A DNA stretch of 64,000 nucleotides, taken from contig NZ_JBKQWY010000003.1 of the NCBI RefSeq assembly GCF_047308265.1, positions 372,001-436,000 on the forward strand, given 5' to 3'. Numbering within the stretch: position 1 is the first letter of the stretch; every line of letters starts with the position of its first letter. The position numbers were made by a program, and so were the translations under genes. This document shows, piece by piece, positions 17,467 through 25,144 of the stretch. The DNA is from Maricaulis sp047308265 (lineage in GTDB: Bacteria > Pseudomonadota > Alphaproteobacteria > Caulobacterales > Maricaulaceae). The notes beneath the pieces were generated by a model that was not told the origin of the DNA, searched no databases, and saw only the letters and a program-made list of their open reading frames with translations.

Positions 17467-18448
17467 CCAGACTGATTTCCGCACGATCCGCGAAGACGGA
17501 ACACGTGTGCACATGCTGGAAAATGCCGCTCATCGCCTGATGGCGCGCCCGCAACTGACCATCGCCATCCCCTTCTATCGGGACGATGCCACACGTCTGG
17601 TCTCCACGCTCAACCGGGTCATCGGCCACCGCAAATCCATCCAAATCCTGCTGCTGGATGATGGCGCACCCGATGCCGATCTCAACGAACAAACAGCGCG
17701 CACTCTTCTGGCCCTGACCGCCCCGGCGATGCTGCTCACCGCCTCTCACAATCTGGGCCGCGCCGCCGGGCGCAATACGCTCGCCGCCTTTGCCCGGGGA
17801 GACTGGACACTCTTCCTCGATGCGGACATGGAATTACCGCACGACGATTTTTTGGATCACTATCTCGACGCTATTGAGATCGGCGGGTTTGACGCTGCCT
17901 TTGGCGGGTTTGAAACCGAAACGCCCGATGATCACAGCTTGGCCCTTCATGCAGCCCTGACCCAGGGCGCTGACGAAGCCCCCGCCTTTGACCGTCAACG
18001 CACGGGTGCAACAGCGTTCTGTTCCAGCAATCTTCTGGTTCGCACCCGGGTGATGGCTCTGTGCGGTTTCGATGAAGGCTTCACCGGCTGGGGCTGGGAA
18101 GATGTGGAATGGGCGGTGCGCGCCGCCAAAACCCACACGCTCATTCATCTGGATAATCCGGCCCGCCACCAGGGTCTGCAAGGTGCAGACACTCTGCTCG
18201 CCAAATTCCGCGACGGCGCCATCAATTATGCCCGTCTGCTGGAGCTGCACCCCGAACTGGTCAGCCTGCCCAGCTACAAGGCCGCCCGGCTGGTCGGACG
18301 CCTGCCCCTGGCTCCGTTCTGGCGGACGATCTGGTCGGTCATGACCCGCGCCGAACGCCTGCCCTTGCGTCTACGCGCACTCAGCCTGAAACTCTGGCGG
18401 GCCAGCTGGGCCGCTGAAGCCCTGCGCACCCCGACAGGAGAGGCTTGA
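17453..18448 (+). CDS. Glycosyltransferase family 2 (holdfast cluster)
   Basis: This 331-residue GT-A fold enzyme should add a sugar to the growing lipid-linked holdfast unit. The N-terminal strand is LTIAIPFYR, the acceptor-side region includes SHNLGRAAGRN, and the metal-binding DXD motif is FLDADMELP (about residue 123). The GWGWEDVEW segment is the galactosyltransferase-type C-terminal motif. The ATG at 17453 has GGAGGAG nine bases upstream and overlaps hfsF by 14 bases. By position between hfsF and hfsH it matches Caulobacter hfsG, but hfsL is also a GT2, so I do not assign a symbol. Confidence 0.88.
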   Translation: MAALDQTDFRTIREDGTRVHMLENAAHRLMARPQLTIAIPFYRDDATRLVSTLNRVIGHRKSIQILLLDDGAPDADLNEQTARTLLALTAPAMLLTASHNLGRAAGRNTLAAFARGDWTLFLDADMELPHDDFLDHYLDAIEIGGFDAAFGGFETETPDDHSLALHAALTQGADEAPAFDRQRTGATAFCSSNLLVRTRVMALCGFDEGFTGWGWEDVEWAVRAAKTHTLIHLDNPARHQGLQGADTLLAKFRDGAINYARLLELHPELVSLPSYKAARLVGRLPLAPFWRTIWSVMTRAERLPLRLRALSLKLWRASWAAEALRTPTGEA

Positions 18449-18450
18449 TC

Positions 18451-19221
18451 ATGACAATGCCCTATATTCCCTCCGGTGGTTTGCTGACACGCCTCAATCG
18501 CCAATCCGCGCGCTTTTTCGGTCGCCGCCCGATCAATGCTCAAACCGACCATGCAATCGTCACCTTTACCTTTGACGATTTCCCCAAGACCGCCGCGCGT
18601 GTGGGAGCACAAACCCTGGAACGCCGGGGTTGGCGCGGAACCTATTATGCCTCCGCACGGTATGCAGGCGGCGAGACCCATCACGGCGCCATGTTCGATA
18701 TGGGCGACCTGCAACGCCTGCAGACGCAGGGACATGAAATCGGCTGTCATACCTATGGTCATGTCGATTGCGCCCGCGCCTCCCTGGAGGAGGTTATCGC
18801 GGATGTCGAACGCAATGCCCGCGCCTTGACCGCTATGGGGCTGGATCAGCCGCTGGAAAACTTCGCTTTTCCCTATGGCGAGGCCAGCCCGGCCATCAAG
18901 ACCGCTCTGCAAGGCCGTTTTGCAAGCCTGCGCGGTGTCCGCGCGGAGATTAATCGGGCCGGCACCGACCTCAACCTCTTGCGCTCGGTCCCGCTCGACG
19001 GGGGCGAGACCGGAATCCGTCGCGCCATTGAGGCAACGGAAACCTTGAGCAATCATCCAGGCTGGCTGATTTTCTATGCTCATGACATTCAGGAGCAACC
19101 GACCGAATGGGGATGCACACCGGCTCAGTTCGAGGCTGTGTGCGCGGCGGTTGAAGCCAGTGGCGCGCGCGTTCTGCCGATGCGTGGTGCGCTCCGGGCT
19201 CTGGAGGGACAGGAATGCTGA
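18451..19221 (+). CDS. hfsH: Holdfast polysaccharide deacetylase HfsH
   Basis: This 256-residue carbohydrate esterase family 4 (NodB-fold) enzyme should remove acetyl groups from N-acetylglucosamine units of the holdfast, which in Caulobacter is needed for adhesion. Motif 1 is TFDDFP (Asp42, Asp43), motif 2 is GCHTYGHVD with the two metal-binding His, motif 3 is FAFPYGE, and the late motif is YAHDIQ. There is no signal peptide, in line with cytoplasmic HfsH. The ATG at 18451 lies two bases after the previous stop. An overlapping TTG at 18445 is possible. It overlaps the next gene by seven bases. Confidence 0.92.
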   Translation: MTMPYIPSGGLLTRLNRQSARFFGRRPINAQTDHAIVTFTFDDFPKTAARVGAQTLERRGWRGTYYASARYAGGETHHGAMFDMGDLQRLQTQGHEIGCHTYGHVDCARASLEEVIADVERNARALTAMGLDQPLENFAFPYGEASPAIKTALQGRFASLRGVRAEINRAGTDLNLLRSVPLDGGETGIRRAIEATETLSNHPGWLIFYAHDIQEQPTEWGCTPAQFEAVCAAVEASGARVLPMRGALRALEGQEC

Positions 19222-20153
19222 CAAGCGTGATCATACCGACCTTTCGCCGGCCGGAAGGCGTGGAACTGGCGGTGAAAAGCGTCATGGCCCAGACCCGGCT
19301 GCCGGGGGAAGTGGTCGTGGTCGATAACTGTCCGCAGGCATCGGCACAGACCGTGATTGCCCGCCTGACCGAAACCTCTCCGGTGCCGCTGATTTATCAC
19401 CACGAACCCGAAGCCGGGGTCGCCAATGCCCGCAATGCAGGACTTGCGCGGGCGCGGGGCCGCATGATTGCATTTCTCGACGACGATGAAATCGCACGTC
19501 CCCACTGGCTGTCCGCCCTTCTGGACACGCGGGAAAGCCTGGATGTTGACGTGGTGTTCGGCCCTTTGAGTGCGGTTGTGCAAGGCGAACTGCCCCGCCA
19601 TCAACGCGCCCTGGCAGAACGTCTCTATTCCAGAATTGGCCCACAACGCGATGCACGGCTCGACAAGCCCTTTGGCTGCGGCAATTCCCTGATCGATCGC
19701 GGCACGCTCCCGATCGCCAAAGCCCCCTTCAATCCCGCTCTCAACGAGACCGGGGGCGAGGATGATGATTTCTTCGACCAGCTGGAACGGGCCGGTGCGC
19801 GTTTCGGGTGGTCGGCCGCTGCCCTGGCCTATGAATGTGTGCCCCCATCTCGGATCCGCTGGCGTTATCTGATGACCCGCAGTTTCTCCTTTGGCCAAGG
19901 TCCCAGCCAGGCCTGTGCCCGGTCCCGGCCCGTGCAGCGCCTGGGCGTGGCCCGCTGGATGCTCATCGGTCTCGCTCAGATGATGGTGTTTGGCCCGCTG
20001 ACTGTGGTGGGCTGGGTATTCGGACTATCCAAAACCGCTGAATGGCTGGATCGTACGGCACAGGGTGCGGGTAAGATTTTCTGGTGGGACCAGTTCGAAC
20101 CGCGTCTTTACGGCAATGCGGCGATCAACACGCCCGCCGATCACCCAGCTTGA
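19215..20153 (+). CDS. Glycosyltransferase family 2 (holdfast cluster, second)
   Basis: This is a 312-residue GT2 enzyme with a GT-A fold. SVIIPTFRRPEG at the N-terminus, EAGVANARNAGLARARG, and the metal-binding FLDDDE (about residues 94-99) are standard GT2 motifs. ETGGEDDDFF near residue 178 is the catalytic ED region. The C-terminal 80 residues hold one or two hydrophobic segments, suggesting membrane association. It is coupled to hfsH by a seven-base overlap and converges on hfsC with 29 bases of overlap. It is a candidate HfsG or HfsL. Sequence alone does not decide between them. Confidence 0.88.
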   Translation: MLTSVIIPTFRRPEGVELAVKSVMAQTRLPGEVVVVDNCPQASAQTVIARLTETSPVPLIYHHEPEAGVANARNAGLARARGRMIAFLDDDEIARPHWLSALLDTRESLDVDVVFGPLSAVVQGELPRHQRALAERLYSRIGPQRDARLDKPFGCGNSLIDRGTLPIAKAPFNPALNETGGEDDDFFDQLERAGARFGWSAAALAYECVPPSRIRWRYLMTRSFSFGQGPSQACARSRPVQRLGVARWMLIGLAQMMVFGPLTVVGWVFGLSKTAEWLDRTAQGAGKIFWWDQFEPRLYGNAAINTPADHPA

Positions 20154-21387
20154 TCGCAGTCATCACAAACAAAACCCAACCCAGATCATTCTGAACTAGA
20201 AGATTAGATTCCGAGATCGAGATCAGCGCCATCATGGCCAGGAATGGCAGGGCCCAATAGGTTTCAAGTCCGCGGTAAAGACGCGACAGGGCGCGCCGCA
20301 GTGCATTGAGCAAGAGCACGGCCATCACCACAGCGCCTGGCAGGCCTATGGCTAGAGAGACTTCCAACCAGCCATTATGAGCGGTCGGCACATCCCAGGA
20401 TGTCGCCAGACGCACCCAGTGCATCGGACCTTGCTCATCCGCCCAATAGGCCTGATAGCCATAGCCGGTCCACGGACGGGCCATGACCTGGTCGATCAGC
20501 ACAACCCAGATATCCGTGCGGCCGGTGAGGGTCGCGTCGCGACCCAGTGCTTCGATCAATTCCACAGGCGCGATCAACAGGACAAGCGCCAGGAAGCTTG
20601 CTCCAGTCAACAAGCCGAACAACATCAGGGCGGCAAAACCGAAACCGCGTCGGCTGAGCACAATTCCCATCAGCCCGCCACCGCCCAGCATCAATGACAA
20701 GAGCGCGGTCTTGGAGGTCGAGAGCAGAACCAGGCCCACACACAAAGCGGCCAGAGCGCCCCACACCATACGGTGACGCGGATCACAAGCCAGTGCAGCC
20801 AGGCAGGCGATACTGCCCCAGGCCATCATGGCACCGAGCGTATTCTTCTCCCAGAACACGCCCCGCCAGGCCCCATCATGCACGACATAATCGACACCGA
20901 TTGAAGGTACGACCAACGCGAAGACCAAGGAGAGAACAGCAATAAAGCCAAAGGCAGACGCGATACGGACCACGATTTCCGACCAGCTCCAGCGGACCGC
21001 CATCCACACACCCAGGCAGGACGTCATGATGAGCGCAAAGGATCGCCGGATAGTGGTGCCGCTCTCCACCGACCACAGCACGGAGATGAGAGTGAGCGCC
21101 AAAAGCCCCATCAGCAGCGGATTGCCAAACACGGCGCGTGCCACCCCCCCCGGCCGCAAGAGCATGAGCGCAAGGGTCGCCGCATAGACCGGTAACCAGA
21201 TGAGCCGGAGGATTGCGGAACTCTCCGGATCAGCCGGATCCGCGAACAACGGGCCGATTAATGCCTGGGAATAGAGAAACAGAAACAGGACACACAGCGC
21301 ACTTTCCAGCGCGCGCCAGCCGGGTATGGACGGAGCCTGCGCCCAGGCGGAAATCAGCGGGGGATGCGCGATCGGGGCCCGGCTCAC
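20125..21387 (-). CDS. hfsC: Holdfast polysaccharide polymerase HfsC (Wzy/O-antigen ligase family)
   Basis: This 420-residue integral membrane protein has about 11-12 predicted helices. It carries the Wzy_C features GVFWEKNTLG, a large periplasmic loop with TGRTDIW and TGYGYQAYW, and AHNGWLE. It should join repeat units on the periplasmic face. It overlaps hfsB by four bases (ATGA), continuing hfsA-hfsB-hfsC, the same order as the hfsDABC genes of Caulobacter. HfsI is a redundant polymerase in Caulobacter, so the name rests on this gene order. Confidence 0.82.
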   Translation of the reverse strand: MSRAPIAHPPLISAWAQAPSIPGWRALESALCVLFLFLYSQALIGPLFADPADPESSAILRLIWLPVYAATLALMLLRPGGVARAVFGNPLLMGLLALTLISVLWSVESGTTIRRSFALIMTSCLGVWMAVRWSWSEIVVRIASAFGFIAVLSLVFALVVPSIGVDYVVHDGAWRGVFWEKNTLGAMMAWGSIACLAALACDPRHRMVWGALAALCVGLVLLSTSKTALLSLMLGGGGLMGIVLSRRGFGFAALMLFGLLTGASFLALVLLIAPVELIEALGRDATLTGRTDIWVVLIDQVMARPWTGYGYQAYWADEQGPMHWVRLATSWDVPTAHNGWLEVSLAIGLPGAVVMAVLLLNALRRALSRLYRGLETYWALPFLAMMALISISESNLLVQNDLGWVLFVMTAIKLGDRRAC

Positions 21388-22007
21388 GCCACGCTCCGCG
21401 CCCGCCCGATGCGGTTGTAGACAATGCCGGACACCAGACCGCCCCGGGTTTCAATGGCCTTGCGTCGGGCGACCAGCCGGTCCGCAGCCTGGGACTGCTC
21501 ATCCGCCACCAAAAACACGCCATCCATATCGCCGACCAGGGCCAAAGCCGCCGTCGTATCCCCCGGCACATCGATGATAGCTAGATCGACGGCTGTGCGA
21601 ACATGACGCCAGTAATCCGGTGCCGGTCGCAGCGACACACCCCGAACCGGCTGACGGGACTGGAATTCACTGACAAACAGGCGCGGCACAGCAGACTGGC
21701 GGGCGACAAGACGAGCCTCGTCGGGATGACCGGTCGCCCAGAAGGCCGGCGCACCAAATCCGGCGTCAAAGACCGGACCATCCGCCCGGGTCGCGCGTCT
21801 TTGTTCATTCGTGCCAAAGGCCAGGTCATAGAGCCAGACACCGCGCGCACTGCGCGCTGCCGCAAGACGAGCCAGTTCTCGCGCGATTGTGGACGTACCG
21901 ACCGTTTTTCCGCTGCCCATGAGCATGAGGACACGACCGGTCCCGCCCGGCCGGGCAATCGGTTCAAGCTGCTCAATCAGCGTGGTCAGTTCAGCGGTGA
22001 GGTTCAT
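21384..22007 (-). CDS. hfsB: HfsB-like cytoplasmic P-loop protein with altered Walker A
   Basis: This 207-residue protein resembles the BY-kinase/CpsD/MinD-like ATPase partner of Wzz-type proteins and should work with HfsA. The Walker A region (about 31-42) reads GSGKTVGTSTIA. The family's GKST aligns with GTST, placing Thr38 where the catalytic Lys belongs, although an upstream GK pair exists at 33-34. AVDLAIIDVPGD is the Walker A'-like strand, and DGVFLVADEQ and VSGIVYNRIG are conserved late strands. No C-terminal tyrosine cluster is present, so autophosphorylation as in Wzc is unlikely. The ATG at 22007 is preferred over a TTG at 22034. Confidence 0.75.
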   Translation of the reverse strand: MNLTAELTTLIEQLEPIARPGGTGRVLMLMGSGKTVGTSTIARELARLAAARSARGVWLYDLAFGTNEQRRATRADGPVFDAGFGAPAFWATGHPDEARLVARQSAVPRLFVSEFQSRQPVRGVSLRPAPDYWRHVRTAVDLAIIDVPGDTTAALALVGDMDGVFLVADEQSQAADRLVARRKAIETRGGLVSGIVYNRIGRARSVA

Positions 22008-22116
22008 CACGACAGGTCCGGCTCGCCCGATCAAACACGGACAGAATCATTCACCCTCACCCTGCAAGGTCAGGGTTAACGCCGGGCTTACAGAGACACG
22101 CCTCACCGCGCGGATG

Positions 22117-23751
22117 TCACCGCTCACGAATGCGGGCAACCACGGGAAGATCGGCCAGCGCCGCCTGGGCAGCGGTTGGAACGGGTCTGGACACCGGATG
22201 CGGCGCCATGGGCGGACGAGCACTCATAGCGGGAGCGGCCGCCACCTGCGGCGGATGATGAGCCGCAGCGGTCGGCGCCTCAGTCTGCCCGGGTGCCGCC
22301 TGGTCAATCGCGCCCTCCTGCGACGCTCGTGCGCGCTGTGATGACGGCGAAACCCTGACAGGCGGACCCGGCAGATAGGTTTTCACATAACCGCGAACCA
22401 GACCGACAAACAGGCTGACCCCCGCTGCCAGAACAAAGGACGCCACCAGTCCCAGCTTTTTCAGTGAGGATCCTTCAACCGGCGGCTGGGCACGGTCAAA
22501 CACACGAATAGTATCGGCCACGCCGCCCGCCATGGCGGTTCGTGTTTCCGCTGCGGCTTCAAGGCCGGCCAGTCGGCCCGTCGTCTGGGCATAGGCATTC
22601 ACGTCCTGTGACAGGCGCACAAATTCCGGCTCCAACTGACGCAGGCGCGCCACCTCGTTGCGGGCCGAAATGAGCTGATCATCCAAGGCCGTCACACGCC
22701 CCGCCTCGGCCAGAGCCGTCGCCTCGCGCGCAGCCCGGTCCGTCTCCATCGCCTGATAAATCGGATTGATACCGACACGTCGCTGCCCCAGCCCGTCTGC
22801 AGCCCCAGAGGCGATGAAATCCTCGATGGCGGCAATCTCGCGGTCGACCGCCTGCACCGCCGGTGCGGTAGGTTGATAGCGCGCAAGCAGGTTGGCGCGC
22901 TCGGCCCGACGCTCAAGCAGAACCCCGCTCACGCCATTTTCAACATACAGCTCAACGCTTTGCGGAATTTCTGCAAGACGTTGATTCAGCGCTGCGACCG
23001 CGGCACGCGCGGCATCCCGGTCGGCCCGGGCTGAAATCAAGCGATCCTGGATGGTCGAGACTCGGGTTTCCGCCGCCAGCTTGTCGGCATCGAAATTGGA
23101 TATCCCGTTGGCGACCAGATAGGCATTGAGCTGGCTCAGGGCAGCGTCATAAGCCTCACTGGCCCGCGCGCGCTGTTCGACAATCCCGGCCACACCTGAT
23201 CCAACCAGCACGTCTTCACGATAAGCCAGATAGGCATCAACAATGGCATTGAGTGCCCGTGCAGCCTGGTCCGGATCGCCCGCTTCGAAACTGGCATTGA
23301 GGATTGAGGCATTGGGTGCCCGATCCACGGAAAAACCCGTGCGCAGGAAACGCAGGGCCAGACTTTCGCTATTGGCCTCACCGTTCAACAAGACCGCAGG
23401 ACCGACCTCCTGCACAGCGCGCCGCAACACCGCATCAGACGCCAGGATTTCCGCTTCCGACTGCATGATCGCGTCCAGCTGGAATTCCGCGCCCGTCCCG
23501 GCCGTATTGGGTGTGGGGTCATCTTCCAGAACGACCAGCAAGGGCAGACCGGCCTGATAGCTGGGCTTGAGCAGGGTCATGGACGCGGCCACGCCGACAG
23601 CAAAAATCACTGCGAACAGAACGAGGATCAGGCCGCGCTGGGACCAGGCCAGGGCCAGGAGATCAAACAGGTCCATCTCTCCGCGAGCGCCTGACGGCGC
23701 ACGGCTCCCGGGCCGGGGGTTTTGACCGGCAGGATCGGACCACTGATTCAT
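22117..23751 (-). CDS. hfsA: Holdfast polysaccharide co-polymerase HfsA (Wzz/GumC type)
   Basis: This is a 544-residue inner-membrane polysaccharide co-polymerase. The first membrane helix (about 35-60) follows a short cytoplasmic segment. A Wzz domain and long coiled-coil periplasmic region (about 170-400) contain the GNVR-like and AQPPVEGSSLKK elements, the latter being the proline-rich motif before the second membrane helix (about 430-455). The C-terminal 90 residues are Pro/Ala-rich, cytoplasmic and lack a kinase domain, fitting a separate HfsB partner. The gene is divergent from hfsD over 90 bases and starts the hfsA-hfsB-hfsC run. Confidence 0.88.
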   Translation of the reverse strand: MNQWSDPAGQNPRPGSRAPSGARGEMDLFDLLALAWSQRGLILVLFAVIFAVGVAASMTLLKPSYQAGLPLLVVLEDDPTPNTAGTGAEFQLDAIMQSEAEILASDAVLRRAVQEVGPAVLLNGEANSESLALRFLRTGFSVDRAPNASILNASFEAGDPDQAARALNAIVDAYLAYREDVLVGSGVAGIVEQRARASEAYDAALSQLNAYLVANGISNFDADKLAAETRVSTIQDRLISARADRDAARAAVAALNQRLAEIPQSVELYVENGVSGVLLERRAERANLLARYQPTAPAVQAVDREIAAIEDFIASGAADGLGQRRVGINPIYQAMETDRAAREATALAEAGRVTALDDQLISARNEVARLRQLEPEFVRLSQDVNAYAQTTGRLAGLEAAAETRTAMAGGVADTIRVFDRAQPPVEGSSLKKLGLVASFVLAAGVSLFVGLVRGYVKTYLPGPPVRVSPSSQRARASQEGAIDQAAPGQTEAPTAAAHHPPQVAAAPAMSARPPMAPHPVSRPVPTAAQAALADLPVVARIRER

Positions 23752-23775
23752 GTCGTCATAAAGCAGGCAACGCGC

Positions 23776-23790
23776 TTAATTTTTTCTTAT
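23776..23790. promoter_or_regulatory. Possible CtrA-like site between hfsA and hfsD
   Basis: The pattern TTAA-N7-TTAT differs by one base from the CtrA consensus TTAA-N7-TTAA. It lies in the 90-base divergent region. Chance matches are not rare, so this is a suggestion only. Confidence 0.25.
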
Positions 23791-23841
23791 CCAAAACGGT
23801 CGAAATCTGGGGTCTGTTCTGGATCCGTCGAAGGACACGCC

Positions 23842-24573
23842 ATGTTCCGCTCTGCCCTGCTGCTTGCTTCCACTGCCAGCCTCGTCCTGACGGGTTGTGC
23901 CAGCACCTCGCAGACAGGTGAAACGCCTCAGAATTGGGGTGGTCAGGCCTTCGCCACATGGCAGGCGTCGGATCCGGCCTATCGCTTTTTTCCGGGTGAT
24001 ACAGTGGAAGTGACGGTGCATACCGCACCTGAGCTGAACCGAACGATGCAAATCGGCCCGGATGGCCGGGTGAGCCTGCCCCTTCTGGGTGGTGTCATGC
24101 TGGCCCAGCGCACCGAGGTGGAGGCCGCCAACCAGGTTGCCAATGCCTATTCGCGTCAGGCCCTCGTCAACCCGATCGTTGAGGTTCGCGCCACAGATTA
24201 CGGGCCGCAAAACATAATTGTCGGTGGTGAAGTGGGTAATCCCGGCCTGATCGACATGCCCGGGCCGGTGGGCGCCATGGAGGCGGTCATGCTGGCGGGC
24301 GGTTTTCGCAACACGGCCGCACGCGGCGATGTTGTTGTGCTGCGCCGCGCTCCGGGCGGCGGCGTCATGATGCGGACCGTCAATCTCCACGCAGCCCTGC
24401 GCGGTGCGCCGGACGCGGATCCCCTGCAATTACGGCGCGGTGATATTGTCTTTGTACCGCGCTCGACCATTGCCGAGGTCAATGTGTTCGTCGAACAATA
24501 TGTCTACAGCATCGTCCCGCTCGACCAGGCGTTTTCCTACGCCATCGCCGATGCCATAACAGACAATAACTGA
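23842..24573 (+). CDS. hfsD: Holdfast outer-membrane polysaccharide export lipoprotein HfsD
   Basis: This 243-residue Wza-family lipoprotein should form the outer-membrane exit pore for holdfast polysaccharide. Its signal peptide ends in the lipobox LTGC (Cys18). The polysaccharide export domain covers about 48-125 (FFPGDTVEV, GPDGRVSLPLLG), and one SLBB-type domain follows (NIIVGGEVGNPG, about 130-215). It is shorter than Wza (about 380 residues) but similar to other HfsD proteins. A GAAGGA ribosome binding site precedes the ATG. It is transcribed away from hfsA, unlike the collinear hfsDABC genes of Caulobacter. Confidence 0.9.
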   Translation: MFRSALLLASTASLVLTGCASTSQTGETPQNWGGQAFATWQASDPAYRFFPGDTVEVTVHTAPELNRTMQIGPDGRVSLPLLGGVMLAQRTEVEAANQVANAYSRQALVNPIVEVRATDYGPQNIIVGGEVGNPGLIDMPGPVGAMEAVMLAGGFRNTAARGDVVVLRRAPGGGVMMRTVNLHAALRGAPDADPLQLRRGDIVFVPRSTIAEVNVFVEQYVYSIVPLDQAFSYAIADAITDNN

Positions 24574-24648
24574 GCCCGCTCTCCCCGACCGGACCGGATC
24601 ACCATGCCAGTGTGTGAGCCGCATGCACGCCGCATGCGCGACCTCGCT

Positions 24649-24682
24649 CCTGCCAGGCATTGTTGACCAATGCTCCGGCAGG
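24649..24682. terminator. Stem-loop between convergent hfsD and the Sel1-type gene
   Basis: CCTGCC and GGCAGG form an outer stem and GCATTG with CAATGC an inner stem around TTGA, separated by a small internal loop. No T run follows, so termination by this element is unproven. Confidence 0.35.
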
Positions 24683-24709
24683 ACAGGAGGTCGAGTGTGT
24701 CAGCACGTC

Positions 24710-24982
24710 CTAGTGACGGGTCGACAACCACTCACGCGCGGCACGCTGGGCCGCGGCAATATCCAGATTGGACATCTGATCGGAAATTTCCTGGCGATAG
24801 TATTTGGCCGGTTCGGAGCCCATCAGAGCCGCCAGATTGAACCATTTGTGAGCTTCGACATAATCGATCTCACCACCCTGTCCGGTCGAATACAGAATAC
24901 CCAGCTTGCACAGATCCTCGCCGGTCGGATCTGCGGTTACGGCTTCGTGAGCCTGGGCGGTTTCAACATCGGTAAAAGCCAT
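24710..24982 (-). CDS. Small Sel1-repeat-like protein
   Basis: This 90-residue soluble protein has no signal peptide. It contains one and a half Sel1/TPR-type helix pairs: EDLCKLGILYSTGQG followed by DYVEAHKWFNLAALMG, with a C-terminal ISDQMSNLDIAAAQR helix. Similar single-repeat proteins are common in Caulobacter relatives and their role is not known. It is convergent with hfsD and appears to have its own promoter in the 160-base gap upstream, which includes a perfect GAACCCGGGTTC palindrome at 25007-25018. Confidence 0.8.
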   Translation of the reverse strand: MAFTDVETAQAHEAVTADPTGEDLCKLGILYSTGQGGEIDYVEAHKWFNLAALMGSEPAKYYRQEISDQMSNLDIAAAQRAAREWLSTRH

Positions 24983-25144
24983 AGGTCTTCCCCTGTAACA
25001 CTCGGCGAACCCGGGTTCTTTTGAACCTCATCGTTCGCGCCACCATCCTGTCCAATACCCATCGGACACGTAGAATGTGGGGGAAGAGGATTGCGGTAAG
25101 GTTAAGGGAAATACGGAAAATTCTGCCCTAAACCTTTATTTCGG

